64,000 nucleotides of DNA from Actinomadura rudentiformis (GCF_008923185.1 NZ_WBMT01000006.1:124001-188000), one strand, 5' to 3'. Numbered from the stretch's first letter, positions 1-7,840 are shown. Made by a program: numbers and translations. The notes: generated from the letters alone by a model not told the origin.

Positions 1-259
1 CATGACAGCGGTTGAGGACGGCGAGCACGAGGGCGTCACGGTCGGCGAAGTGGAGATAGACCGACGTTGCGGCGCTGCCCACCTCACGGGCTACGGCGCG
101 CATCGACAGAGCCTGGTCGTCACCAAGCTCGTCGAGCAGCCTGGTGGCCGCCTCGATGATGTCCTCGCGCAGGCGTTCGCCCTGGCCTCGCCGGTTGCGG
201 CCGCGCGGCCGGCGGTCGGTCGACGCAGCGGTGTCCATGAGCGCATTGTATCCCGACAT
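1..259 (-). CDS. TetR-family transcriptional regulator, N-terminal part (cut by window edge)
   Basis: Reading leftwards, the frame gives a basic N-terminus rich in Arg and Gly, then a typical TetR helix-turn-helix: REDIIEAATRLLDELG, then MRAVAREVGSAATSVYLHFA, then DRDALVLAVL. The frame is still open at the left edge, so the ligand-binding domain lies outside the window. Two in-frame ATGs are possible, at 259 and 238. The one at 259 lies only 2 bases from a palindrome (261-272), so initiation at 238 would leave more leader. The gene is divergent from the SnoaL-like gene at 309, and the shared gap carries two tandem palindromes, the classic arrangement for a TetR protein controlling itself and its neighbour. 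The family is clear. The inducer is unknown. Confidence 0.85.
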   Translation of the reverse strand, partial: MSGYNALMDTAASTDRRPRGRNRRGQGERLREDIIEAATRLLDELGDDQALSMRAVAREVGSAATSVYLHFADRDALVLAVLNRCH

Positions 260-260
260 T

Positions 261-286
261 TGTAGCGCTACAGTCGTAGCGCTACA
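261..286. promoter_or_regulatory. Tandem palindromic operator between tetR and SnoaL-like gene
   Basis: TGTAGCGCTACA (261-272) is a perfect 12-bp palindrome. It is followed by CGTAGCGCTACA (275-286), which contains the same perfect 10-bp core GTAGCGCTAC at 276-285. The cores are 14 bp centre to centre. The pair sits in the 49-bp gap between the divergent tetR and SnoaL-like genes and would overlap their promoters. It is inferred to be the binding site of the adjacent TetR protein. Confidence 0.75.
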
Positions 287-308
287 GCCGTTCAGTTAGG
301 GAGGCCGC

Positions 309-698
309 ATGTCCGCCGACTCGACGATCGCGTCGAACAAGCAGACCGTCCTGGACTTCTACGAGGCCGCGTTCAACGCCAAGGACTTCGATGCCGTCTC
401 CAGGGTCGTCGGCGATCGCTACATTCAGCACAATCCGCTGATCGCCGATGGCGTCGACGGTCTGCAGGCACGCCTGCGCGACCTCAAGGACGCGTACCCG
501 GCACTGCGTGTCTCCGTCCAACGTCTCGTCGCCGAGGACGACCACGTTGTCGCGCATGTGCACGCAGTACGCGTGCCCGGACAGCGCGGCACAGCGATCA
601 TCGACATCTTCAAGCTCGAGGACGGAAAACTTGTCGAGCACTGGGACGTGCTGCAGGAGATCCCGGAGGAGGCGTTGAACCAGAACGGGATGTTCTGA
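309..698 (+). CDS. SnoaL-like / NTF2-fold protein
   Basis: This 129-residue protein has the SnoaL-like (COG4922-type) pattern: an N-terminal helix NKQTVLDFYEAAFNAKD, then RYIQHNPLIADGVDG, and a C-terminal sheet ending IDIFKLEDGKLVEHWDVLQ. It is a small cone-shaped alpha+beta barrel family; members include polyketide cyclases and many stress- or xenobiotic-associated proteins with unknown substrates. GGGAGG lies 6 bases before the ATG. It is divergent from the tetR gene across a tandem palindrome, so it is probably repressed by that regulator. No polyketide genes are nearby, so a role in polyketide cyclisation is not supported here. Confidence 0.8.
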   Translation: MSADSTIASNKQTVLDFYEAAFNAKDFDAVSRVVGDRYIQHNPLIADGVDGLQARLRDLKDAYPALRVSVQRLVAEDDHVVAHVHAVRVPGQRGTAIIDIFKLEDGKLVEHWDVLQEIPEEALNQNGMF

Positions 699-802
699 CC
701 GGCGCTCCTCGTCTCCGGAGGCGGGCCCTGGTTCTGGTCGCCCGCCAGGGTCGCGCTGGCCCCGGCGGACGACGTGGAACGGATCGGGATTCTGCTGGGG
801 CC

Positions 803-3235
803 TTATCTGGCGGACTTGTAGAGGATCTCTACTTCGGTGGGCGAGAGGGCGCGGTCGTAGAGGCGGATCTCGTCCAGGGTGCCGGGCCAGAAGTCGACCT
901 CGTTTCCGCCGTACTGGGCGCGCCCGATCACGGTGTGGCCGGTGGACGGGTCGCCCAGGCAGGCGCTGGCCGTGGCGGTCTTCTGGCCGTCCACGTAGAG
1001 GGTGAGCGTGCCGTTGGCGGCGTCACGGACGCCGGTCAGGTGGTACCAGCGGTTGGGTTCGGGCGCGGTGGGTGCCAGGGCGCGGAGACCGGCGAAGCTG
1101 AACGCGAAGCGGTTGTCGGCCCCTGAGTATTGGAGGAAGAACGCGCTGTTGGTGCCGCCGTCCTGACTCACGGCGGTGGCGAACGAGCCCAGGCGGTCCA
1201 GCTTCACCCATGCGGCGACCGTGTAGTTGCCGGTGGTGTCGAGGATCGCCGCGCCTGTGTCGGCGTACTGGTTGGTGCCGTTGAACTGCAGGGCGGAGCC
1301 GGAGTGGCCGGTGGTCCAGGTCGGATCGTTGATGAGGGTGGCGTCGTGGTCGCCGGCTGTGTCTTCGGTCGTTGAGCCGGTGCCTTCGTTGAACGGGTAG
1401 ACGCTGACGGCGTTCGGGCTGCCGGGTAGGAGGGGTGGGATCTCGCCGCCTGTGGAGGTGATGAGTTTCCGGTTGGCCGCGCGGACGGTGGCGGCGTCCA
1501 TCTTGAGGACTCTGCGGTCGTAGGTGTAGAGGCCGTTGAGCTCGTTCTCGACGTCGCTGATCTGCGTGTAGACCGAGCCTGAGACGGCGCAGCGTTGCTT
1601 TACGGTGAGCATGCGGTCCTGGAGTTCGGTGAAGCGGCGGGTGAGGGTGGCCGAGTCGGGTGTCATCTCGTAGGCGAAGCCGCGTTCGGGGTCGTACATG
1701 TGACCGTCCACTCGGAGACCGAGGCCGCCGTACTCGCCGTCGACGACCGCGCGTTGGGTAGAGGGGGCGGGAGCGCCGGGGCCGACGTAGGTGTGATCGT
1801 CGTAGATGTCGCCCTCGCCGCCGTCGGGCAGCGAGTCGCAGCAGTTGACGCCGCTGTTGGCATTGACCAGGCGGCTGGGGTCCCACGACTTGACGGTGTC
1901 GGCGATGCGGCGGGGCTCGTATTCACCCCAGCCTTCGTTGAACGGCACCCACATGACGATCGAGGGATGGTTGCGCAGCTGGTCGACCATCGCGCGCATC
2001 TCGGTCTCGTACTGCGTTTTGACGGCGGCGGGCGGATCGTGCCCGGCGAACGTGGCGGGCATGTCCTGCCAGACCAGCAGGCCGAGCCGGTCGGCCCAGT
2101 AGTACCAGCGGTCGGGCTCGACTTTGATGTGCTTGCGCACCATGTTGAATCCGAGCCGCTTGTGCGCGTCGAGGTCGAAGCGCAGGGCGGCGTCGGTCGG
2201 GGCGGTGTGGAGGCCGTCGGGCCAGAAGCCCTGGTCGAGCGTGCCGACGTGCATCACAGGTTTGCCGTTGAGCAGCATGCGGACCTTGCCGTCCGTTCCC
2301 GGGCCCTTGGCGATCGAACGCATCCCGAAGTACGACCCGATCTCGTCGACGACGCGGGCGCCCTCGCGCAGCCGGACGCGCAGCGTGTAGAGGTACGGGT
2401 CGTCGGGCGTCCAGAGCCGGGCTCGGGGGACGGGCACGTGCAGTTGTTTCCCGGGGGCGCCGGAGACGCGGCCCACCTCGCGGCGTCCGGCGTAGGCGAT
2501 CGCTTCGACCGAACTGCCGCCCGTGGCGCGGGCGGTGAGGCGGAGAGTGCCGGACGCCAGGTCGGGCGTTGTTTCCAGCCGCTGAACGTGGGCGGGGGCG
2601 ACCGGCTCCATCCAGACCGTCTGCCAGATGCCGGACGAGGGGGTGTAGAAGATGCCGTCGCCGGGTTTGCGCTGTTTGCCCACCGCCTGGGAGTCGATGT
2701 CGGTGGTGTCGGTGACGCCGACGATGAGTTCCTGCGGACCGGTGCCGCGCAGCGCGCCGGTGATGTCGGCGCTGAACGCGTCGTAGCCGCCGGTGTGGGT
2801 GGCGACGCGCGTTCCGTTCACGTAGACGGCGGCCTGATAGTCGACGGCCTGGAAATGCAGGAGCAGGCGGTCGCCGCGCCAGGACGGTGGCACGGTGAAC
2901 GTGCGGCGATACCACATGTGGTCGACGTGCCGCCGGATGCCGGACAGCAGGGATTCGACCGGGTAGGGGACGAGGACGCGTTCGCCGAGCTTGGTGCCGA
3001 TGGGCGGCGCCTGGCCGGGAGTCGCCTCGGCGAACTGCCACGTCCCGTTGAGGTTGCGCCAGCGGTCGCGGGTGAGCTGGGGGCGGGGGTAGTCGGGGAG
3101 CGCGTTGGAGGGGGATACCTGGTCGGTCCACGGGGTGGTCAGCTGGGTCGGGGCTTGTGCGGCGCGCGCGGTGGGGGCGAGCGCCGCTGCGACCAGGGCC
3201 GCGAGGCCGACGGTCGCCAGGTGTGATCTGTGCAC
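803..3235 (-). CDS. Secreted glycoside hydrolase family 2 (beta-galactosidase-like) with C-terminal LamG domain
   Basis: About 810 residues. A Sec signal peptide (HRSHLATVGLAALVAAALA, then PTARA) is followed by a GH2 sugar-binding jelly roll (about 50-200, with WYRRTFTVP), an Ig-like domain, and a TIM barrel (about 310-590). The barrel carries the acid/base glutamate in FNEGWGE near residue 430 and a likely nucleophile in DGEYGG near 500. A LamG/concanavalin-like domain (about 620-810, with YTVAAWVKLD and LDEIRLYDRALS) probably binds polysaccharide. The GTG at 3235 is preferred because GGGAGGGAG sits 8 bases upstream and it leaves a short signal-peptide n-region. An ATG at 3271 would add 12 residues. 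The substrate could be a beta-galactoside, beta-glucuronide or beta-mannoside. The enzyme is inferred to act outside the cell. Confidence 0.85.
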   Translation of the reverse strand: MHRSHLATVGLAALVAAALAPTARAAQAPTQLTTPWTDQVSPSNALPDYPRPQLTRDRWRNLNGTWQFAEATPGQAPPIGTKLGERVLVPYPVESLLSGIRRHVDHMWYRRTFTVPPSWRGDRLLLHFQAVDYQAAVYVNGTRVATHTGGYDAFSADITGALRGTGPQELIVGVTDTTDIDSQAVGKQRKPGDGIFYTPSSGIWQTVWMEPVAPAHVQRLETTPDLASGTLRLTARATGGSSVEAIAYAGRREVGRVSGAPGKQLHVPVPRARLWTPDDPYLYTLRVRLREGARVVDEIGSYFGMRSIAKGPGTDGKVRMLLNGKPVMHVGTLDQGFWPDGLHTAPTDAALRFDLDAHKRLGFNMVRKHIKVEPDRWYYWADRLGLLVWQDMPATFAGHDPPAAVKTQYETEMRAMVDQLRNHPSIVMWVPFNEGWGEYEPRRIADTVKSWDPSRLVNANSGVNCCDSLPDGGEGDIYDDHTYVGPGAPAPSTQRAVVDGEYGGLGLRVDGHMYDPERGFAYEMTPDSATLTRRFTELQDRMLTVKQRCAVSGSVYTQISDVENELNGLYTYDRRVLKMDAATVRAANRKLITSTGGEIPPLLPGSPNAVSVYPFNEGTGSTTEDTAGDHDATLINDPTWTTGHSGSALQFNGTNQYADTGAAILDTTGNYTVAAWVKLDRLGSFATAVSQDGGTNSAFFLQYSGADNRFAFSFAGLRALAPTAPEPNRWYHLTGVRDAANGTLTLYVDGQKTATASACLGDPSTGHTVIGRAQYGGNEVDFWPGTLDEIRLYDRALSPTEVEILYKSAR

Positions 3236-3303
3236 GGGGTGGGCTCCCTCCCGATGGGGATCGAGCCTCATGATGAGCGCCTCTGATCGACGACGCCATC
3301 GCG

Positions 3304-3339
3304 GATCTGACCGGCACCGCGACCGGTGCCGGTCAGATC
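3304..3339. other. Perfect 16-bp inverted repeat in a divergent intergenic region
   Basis: GATCTGACCGGCACCG (3304-3319) and its exact reverse complement (3324-3339) are separated by CGAC. It looks like a terminator stem but has no T-run and lies upstream of two divergent genes (glycosidase and globin), where no transcript should need terminating. It may be an operator, a 5'-leader hairpin of the glycosidase mRNA, or a relic of a lost gene. Confidence 0.6.
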
Positions 3340-3363
3340 GTTGACGGCGTTCTCGCCAGACCT

Positions 3364-3385
3364 GTAATCACGTAATCGTGGTTAC
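3364..3385. promoter_or_regulatory. Inverted repeat overlapping the globin start codon
   Basis: GTAATCACG (3364-3372) and CGTGGTTAC (3377-3385), separated by TAAT, form an inverted repeat with 8 of 9 pairs. The right arm contains the GTG start of the globin gene at 3378. It could be an operator for an unidentified repressor. No regulator gene is adjacent. Confidence 0.4.
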
Positions 3386-3815
3386 GATCTTGGATCATGC
3401 CGGGGGCGAGGACGCCCTCCGCCGGTTCGTCGACGTCTTCTACGGCCACTGCCTGACGGATCCGGTGCTGAAGCCGCTCTTCGGCGAGGGCAAGGCAGAG
3501 CACGTCCCCCACCTGACGGCGTTCGAGGTCGAGGCCTTCGGCGGCGAGGACCGCTTCACCCGCGAGCACGGCGGCATGCCCGCGCTGATCGACGTGCACC
3601 GCGGGCTGAAGATCACAGAGGAGCAGCGGCAGCGGTTCGTGGACCTCTACATGGCGTCGGCGGACGAGGCGGGCCTGCCCTCGGACGCGCCGTTCCGCGA
3701 GGCCCTGCGCAGCCATGTCGAGTTCGGCACGCAGGTCGCCAGGCAGAACTCACACGCCGAGACGGATGAGGAACTGCATCCGCTGCGGACGGTCCCGGTG
3801 TGGGACTGGCCCTGA
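3378..3815 (+). CDS. Group II truncated hemoglobin-like protein
   Basis: This 145-residue protein follows the truncated-globin pattern: GGEDALRRFVDVFYGHCLTD, LKPLFGEGKAEHV, HLTAFEVEAFGGEDRFTREHGG, then HRGLKITEEQRQRFVDLYM. The His in DVHRGLKI is the likely proximal heme ligand. Members bind O2 and NO and are proposed to act in oxygen chemistry or NO detoxification. The GTG start has no good Shine-Dalgarno sequence and is embedded in an inverted repeat, so initiation may be leaderless. The C-terminal extension (DEELHPLRTVPVWDWP) is typical of an actinobacterial subgroup. The stop lies 1 base from that of the convergent CHAP gene. Confidence 0.85.
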   Translation: MVTILDHAGGEDALRRFVDVFYGHCLTDPVLKPLFGEGKAEHVPHLTAFEVEAFGGEDRFTREHGGMPALIDVHRGLKITEEQRQRFVDLYMASADEAGLPSDAPFREALRSHVEFGTQVARQNSHAETDEELHPLRTVPVWDWP

Positions 3816-3816
3816 C

Positions 3817-4548
3817 CTACTTGTGCACGCGGAGCAGGACTGGCCAGGTGGAGGGGCCGACGACGCCGTCGTCCAGGACGCCGCCCCAGCGCTGGACGGC
3901 GCGGACGGCCTTCTCGGTCGACGCGCCGAACACTCCGTCGATCTTCACCTCGGAGTGGCTGCGAGCGTGCAGGAGGCCCTGCAGCGACTGGACGTCCTCG
4001 CCCTTGGCGCCGCGCTTGAGGGTGGGGAGCTTCTTCACCATGGTCTCCGTCCAGTTGGGGGCTGTGCCGCCTGACGAGGGGCTGTAGGCGGGGCGGCCGT
4101 ATCCGGCGATCGAGGAGGCGGAACGGACGCGGCGGCGGCAGGAGTCGCTGGTATTGCCTTCGATGGTCTGGACGCGTCCGCCGCCGAGGACCTTCTCGAC
4201 GATGCCGACGTGGTCGATCGCGCCGACGCTGTTGGAGGAGCCCCAGTCGAAGAAGACGATGTCGCCCGGCTTGGCCTTGTCGATGTTGGCGGCGGTGCCG
4301 GTGTACCAGCGCTTGATCTTCTGGAAGTCCTGCGCGTGCCAGACCGTGTACGCGCGGTCTCCGGCGGGCAGCACCGCCTTCGCGTTGCCCGAGCGGCGGG
4401 CCCATTCGGTCACCGCGATGTCGCACCACGGCGCGCGGAGGAAGCCGTCGCCGTGGCGGGAGGCGTACGCGCGGGTGAGGGCGTTCGGGCGGCCCGAGGT
4501 GCCCAGCCATTTGCGGGCCTCGGCGATCATCGCGGCGGCCGTGGCCAT
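3817..4548 (-). CDS. CHAP-domain peptidoglycan hydrolase with C-terminal peptidoglycan-binding domain
   Basis: 243 residues. The N-terminal CHAP (NlpC/P60-superfamily) domain shows Cys42 in RAPWCDIAVTEW, His113 in AIDHVGIVE and a polar residue in IEGNTS near 130, the expected catalytic set for an amidase or endopeptidase. Residues about 170-243 are a PG_binding_1 domain (LKRGAKGEDVQSLQGLL, IDGVFGASTEKAVRAVQ). There is no signal peptide: the protein begins directly at the catalytic domain (MATAAAMIAEARKWLG). It would therefore need a non-Sec route or lysis to reach the wall, like a phage endolysin. Its ATG overlaps the stop of the preceding 57-codon gene (TGATG), so translation is coupled. Confidence 0.85.
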   Translation of the reverse strand: MATAAAMIAEARKWLGTSGRPNALTRAYASRHGDGFLRAPWCDIAVTEWARRSGNAKAVLPAGDRAYTVWHAQDFQKIKRWYTGTAANIDKAKPGDIVFFDWGSSNSVGAIDHVGIVEKVLGGGRVQTIEGNTSDSCRRRVRSASSIAGYGRPAYSPSSGGTAPNWTETMVKKLPTLKRGAKGEDVQSLQGLLHARSHSEVKIDGVFGASTEKAVRAVQRWGGVLDDGVVGPSTWPVLLRVHK

Positions 4549-4721
4549 CAGGCGTCCTCCCCGTCGGCGCGGAAGACCCCGTCCTCGTCCGGCTCCCCGT
4601 AGAGATCCCGGAGCACCTGCTCCTCGTCGGGCTCGGTCGCCCGGTGAACGTCGGGGTGGACGTCCACGAGGTCCATGTAGTCGACTTCCGCGACCCTGGC
4701 GGACTGGTTCGCTTCGTTCAT
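4548..4721 (-). CDS. Small acidic protein coupled to the CHAP hydrolase
   Basis: 57 residues, strongly acidic (MNEANQSARVAEVDYMDLVD at the start, EPDEEQVLRDLYGEPDEDG near the end), with no membrane segment or signal. GGGAG lies 5 bases before the ATG. Its TGA overlaps the ATG of the CHAP gene, so the two are made together. I do not recognise a family. The acidity and strict coupling would fit a partner or inhibitor of the hydrolase, but that is speculation. It could equally be a short leader gene. Confidence 0.65.
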   Translation of the reverse strand: MNEANQSARVAEVDYMDLVDVHPDVHRATEPDEEQVLRDLYGEPDEDGVFRADGEDA

Positions 4722-4859
4722 CGTCGCTCCCGGTGGATGCTCGCGATATGGCGGGCAAATCAACACGAAGGGTGACAGTAACCGTACAAAGGATCTTCTG
4801 TCCCGTGTTTCGCAATGCCCGGAGCTATCCGAAATATCCGGAATGCAGCTGCCGCGTGC

Positions 4860-5672
4860 CTACCGGGCGGGCAGGGCGCGGTCGAGGAAGGCGGTCACCT
4901 CGCTGAGGATCTCGTCCCGGTTGGTCTCGTTGAAGACCTCGTGCCGGGCCCCGAAGAAGATCCGCTCGGTGAGGTCGGTGCCGCGGATCTGCTCGATGCC
5001 CGTACGGGTGCCGTCGAGGGGAACGAGCTGGTCGTCCTCGCCGTGGATCCAGAGGGTGGGCAGGTCGCCCAGCGAGCCGTGCTCACCGATCTGACGCATG
5101 CACGCGTCGGTCGCCAGCAACAGGGCGCGCTTGAACGGGCCGTGCCAGACGAGCGGATCTTCGGTGTAGGCCTTGCCGATCGCCGGGTCGCGGGACAGGG
5201 TGTCCGGGTCGATGGGGATGTCGGGGATCTCATCGAGGCCGAGCAGGGCGCTGAGGGCGTCCCAGCGGCCGAGCACCGGGCCGGAGAGGACCAGGGCGGT
5301 CAGGTCCCGCCCGTGGAGCTGGGCGTAGCGAGTGGCGATCATGCCGCCCATGGAGTGGCCGATCAGGACCACGGGCAGGTCCGGGTGGTCGGAGCGGGCC
5401 GATTCCACGACCGTGTGGAGGTCGGCGACGACGTCGGCGAAGTCCTCGATCAGGACCGGCTCCCCGGCGGAGCGGCCGTGGCCCAGATGATCCGGGCCGC
5501 AGACCACGGCGCCGTGCCGGACCAGGGTCTCGGCGACGTGCTCGTAGCGGCCGAGGTGCTCGCCGTATCCGTGGGTGAGAATCGCGATGTAGCGGGGGTC
5601 CTCGCGGTGCCAGGCATGGGCGGTGATCGCCCCTCGGACGCCGGCGAACTCCCACAGTCGTGCCGTAGCCAC
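4860..5672 (-). CDS. Alpha/beta hydrolase, monoacylglycerol lipase / lysophospholipase type
   Basis: 270 residues with a single alpha/beta-hydrolase domain of the Hydrolase_4 (PldB-like) type. The oxyanion region is LTHGYGEHLGRYEHVAETL. The nucleophile is Ser in the elbow GHSMGG, followed by a cap and the acid and base region LWIHGEDDQLVPLDG, then FGARHEVFNE with the catalytic His. The GTG start has GGGAGG 5 bases upstream. The likely reaction is hydrolysis of monoacylglycerol or lysophospholipid esters in the cytosol or at the membrane. It stands alone on this strand, divergent from moaA. Confidence 0.85.
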   Translation of the reverse strand: MATARLWEFAGVRGAITAHAWHREDPRYIAILTHGYGEHLGRYEHVAETLVRHGAVVCGPDHLGHGRSAGEPVLIEDFADVVADLHTVVESARSDHPDLPVVLIGHSMGGMIATRYAQLHGRDLTALVLSGPVLGRWDALSALLGLDEIPDIPIDPDTLSRDPAIGKAYTEDPLVWHGPFKRALLLATDACMRQIGEHGSLGDLPTLWIHGEDDQLVPLDGTRTGIEQIRGTDLTERIFFGARHEVFNETNRDEILSEVTAFLDRALPAR

Positions 5673-5858
5673 GTACGCCTCCCGTGTCCAGAGCAGTGAA
5701 CGCTTGTACGATCCGCCAAAGGACGGAGCCGTTGGCGTGCCCGATACCGTCTCTCGCGATGCGACGGATCGTCAACTACCGGAATAGGCTGGGGAAATCC
5801 ACCCACATCACCGGCGGTCCGATGACAGGCCGCCGTAGGCAGCAGGAAAGGGGCGCCC

Positions 5859-6848
5859 GTGCTGGTCGACACCTTCGGCCGTACCGCGACCGATCTGCGG
5901 GTCTCTCTCACAGACCGGTGCAACCTGCGGTGCACCTACTGCATGCCGCCTGAGGGGCTCGACTGGCTGCCCAAGCCCGAACTGCTCACCGACGACGAGG
6001 TGGTACGCCTGGTCCGGCTGGGCGTGGAGGAGCTGGGCATCACCGAGGTCCGCTACACGGGCGGGGAGCCCCTGCTGCGCCGCGGGATCGCCGACATCGT
6101 GCGGCGTACGGCCGAGTTGACGCCGCAGCCGCAGGTCTCGCTGACCACCAACGGGATCGGCCTGGACCGGCTTGCCGCGCCGTTGGCGGACGCCGGCCTG
6201 GACCGGGTGAACGTCTCGCTCGACACGCTGGACCGGGAGGTCTTCAAACGGCTGGCCCACCGTGACAGGCTCGACGACGTGCTCAAGGGGCTCGCGGCGG
6301 CCGCCGGCGCCGGGCTGACCCCGGTGAAGATCAACGCCGTGCTGATGCGCGGGATCAACGATCATGAGGCGGTCGACCTGCTGCGCTTCTGCCTGGAACA
6401 CGGTTACCGGCTGCGGTTCATCGAGCAGATGCCGCTGGACGCCCAGCACGGCTGGACCCGCGACAACATGATCACCGCGGACGAGATCCTGGCGCTGCTG
6501 GGCGAGGCGTTCGAGCTGACCCCCGAGGGGGCGGAGGAGCGCGGCAGCGCCCCCGCCGAGTCGTTCCACGTCGACGGCGGGCCGGCCACGGTCGGCGTCA
6601 TCGGCTCGGTCACCCGGCCGTTCTGCGGTGCCTGCGACCGTGTCCGGCTCACCGCGGACGGGCAGATCCGCAACTGCCTGTTCGCCACCGAGGAGTCCAA
6701 CCTGCGCGACGCGATGCGGGCGGGCGCCTCCGACGACGAGCTCGCCGACCGCTGGCGCAAGGCGGTCTGGGCCAAGCGCGCGGGCCACGGCATCGACGAC
6801 CCGTCGTTCCTCCAGCCCGCCCGGCCCATGTCGGCGATCGGCGGGTAA
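5859..6848 (+). CDS. moaA: GTP 3',8-cyclase MoaA (molybdenum cofactor biosynthesis)
   Basis: 329 residues. MoaA is a radical-SAM enzyme that starts molybdopterin synthesis by converting GTP to 3',8-cyclo-GTP. The N-terminal cluster motif is CNLRCTYC (C-x3-C-x2-C). The second [4Fe-4S] site is in FCGACDRVRLTADGQIRNC, and the protein ends in the required Gly-Gly (SAIGG). The GTG start is preceded by GGAAAGGGG. The genes downstream (DUF3467, mobA, DUF6457) read the same way with small gaps, forming a molybdenum-cofactor group. Confidence 0.97.
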   Translation: MLVDTFGRTATDLRVSLTDRCNLRCTYCMPPEGLDWLPKPELLTDDEVVRLVRLGVEELGITEVRYTGGEPLLRRGIADIVRRTAELTPQPQVSLTTNGIGLDRLAAPLADAGLDRVNVSLDTLDREVFKRLAHRDRLDDVLKGLAAAAGAGLTPVKINAVLMRGINDHEAVDLLRFCLEHGYRLRFIEQMPLDAQHGWTRDNMITADEILALLGEAFELTPEGAEERGSAPAESFHVDGGPATVGVIGSVTRPFCGACDRVRLTADGQIRNCLFATEESNLRDAMRAGASDDELADRWRKAVWAKRAGHGIDDPSFLQPARPMSAIGG

Positions 6849-6893
6849 CCCGCAAGTGATATTGCTGCCCGTTCCACATGGGACGATGGCAGG

Positions 6894-7208
6894 GTGACGG
6901 ACCAGCCACTGGAACATCGCGTCGAGATCGCCGTACCGCCCGAGAACGAGGTCGGCGCCTACGCAGGGTTCGCCTCTGTGTGGCGCACGCAGGACTGTTT
7001 CGTGCTGGACTTCGCGACCGAGACCCGGCCGCCCGAGGTCTCGGAGGACCCGGCGTCCGGAGAGCGGTTCGTGCACGTGCCGGCCCGGGTCGTGGCGCGG
7101 GTGCGGATCCCGCCGGGCCAGATCTGGGAGCTGATGAAGGCCCTCGAGCAGAACCTCAGCGCCTACGAGCGCGAGACCGGTGGCACCCGGGGCAATGGCG
7201 ACGGCTGA
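6894..7208 (+). CDS. DUF3467-family protein
   Basis: 104 residues matching the DUF3467 pattern: an N-terminal strand EIAVPPENEVGAYAGFASVW, a central FVLDFATE, and the C-terminal signature ARVVARVRIPPGQIWELMKA followed by LEQNLSAYERETG. Function is unknown. The family is small, soluble and often encoded alone in bacteria and archaea. Here it lies 45 bases after moaA and overlaps the start of mobA, suggesting cotranscription, but the link to cofactor synthesis is only positional. Confidence 0.8.
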   Translation: MTDQPLEHRVEIAVPPENEVGAYAGFASVWRTQDCFVLDFATETRPPEVSEDPASGERFVHVPARVVARVRIPPGQIWELMKALEQNLSAYERETGGTRGNGDG

Positions 7209-7800
7209 GCCCTTCGACGGGGAGCCTTTCGACGCGGTGGTGCTCGCGGGCGGGCAGGCCCGGCGCATGGGCGGCGCGGACAAGCCCGGCGAGCGGGTCG
7301 GCGGACGGGCCTTGATCGCCCGCGTCGCGGACGCGGCCGGGGCGGCCCGCCGGCTGGTGATCGTCGGCCCGCCGCGCCCGGAGCCCGAGCGCGCCGTGTT
7401 CGTACGGGAGGAGCCGCCCGGCGCCGGACCGGTCCCGGCGTTGCGGGCGGGCCTGTCCGAGGTCTCCGCGCCGTGGGTGGCGTTGCTCGCGGGTGATCTC
7501 CCGTTCCTGCGTACGGACGATGTGGCCTTGTTGCTGGCGGCCGCGCGGGACGCGAACGCGGACGGGGCCGTGCTGCTGGACGACGGCGGACGCGAGCAGT
7601 GGCTCGCCGGGTGCTGGCGGACCGAGGGCCTGCGCAGGGCGCTCGACGCCTACGAGGGGGCCTCGCTGCGCGGCCTGCTGGGCCCGCTCGGCCCCGTCAG
7701 GGTGACCGTCCGGGCGGGGGAGCGGCCGCCCTGGTACGACTGCGACACTCCCGGCGAGCTGGGACACGCCGACCGCCTTGCCGGACCCGCCGGCCCCTGA
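7195..7800 (+). CDS. mobA: Molybdenum cofactor guanylyltransferase MobA-like
   Basis: About 201 residues with an NTP-transferase (Rossmann-like) fold. The nucleotide-binding signature is VVLAGGQARRMGGADKP, the metal-binding Asp is in LLAGDLPFLR, and the C-terminal substrate loop is WYDCDTPGELGHADRL. It is expected to attach GMP to molybdopterin to make the guanine dinucleotide form. The ATG at 7195 lies inside the end of the DUF3467 gene, a 14-base overlap. A GTG at 7180 in the same frame is an alternative. The enzyme could instead use CTP or another nucleotide, as some paralogues do. Confidence 0.88.
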   Translation: MATAEPFDGEPFDAVVLAGGQARRMGGADKPGERVGGRALIARVADAAGAARRLVIVGPPRPEPERAVFVREEPPGAGPVPALRAGLSEVSAPWVALLAGDLPFLRTDDVALLLAAARDANADGAVLLDDGGREQWLAGCWRTEGLRRALDAYEGASLRGLLGPLGPVRVTVRAGERPPWYDCDTPGELGHADRLAGPAGP

Positions 7801-7840
7801 TCGTGCGAGAGTGGAGATCGCACGTACGCCAAGGGGGAGG

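Noticed and set aside
2..265. Open frame on the plus strand over the left edge
   Set aside because: It lies antisense to the tetR helix-turn-helix and has no protein-like motifs; the minus-strand frame gives a clear TetR sequence.
720..750. Hairpin after the SnoaL-like gene
   Set aside because: GGCGGGC/GCCCGCC and CCCTGG/CCAGGG can pair in competing ways, with no T-run; too weak to call a terminator.
4722..4859. Possible cyclic-di-AMP riboswitch before the CHAP gene pair
   Set aside because: Such riboswitches often precede actinobacterial wall hydrolase genes, but I could not find the expected conserved core or a pseudoknot-like pairing.
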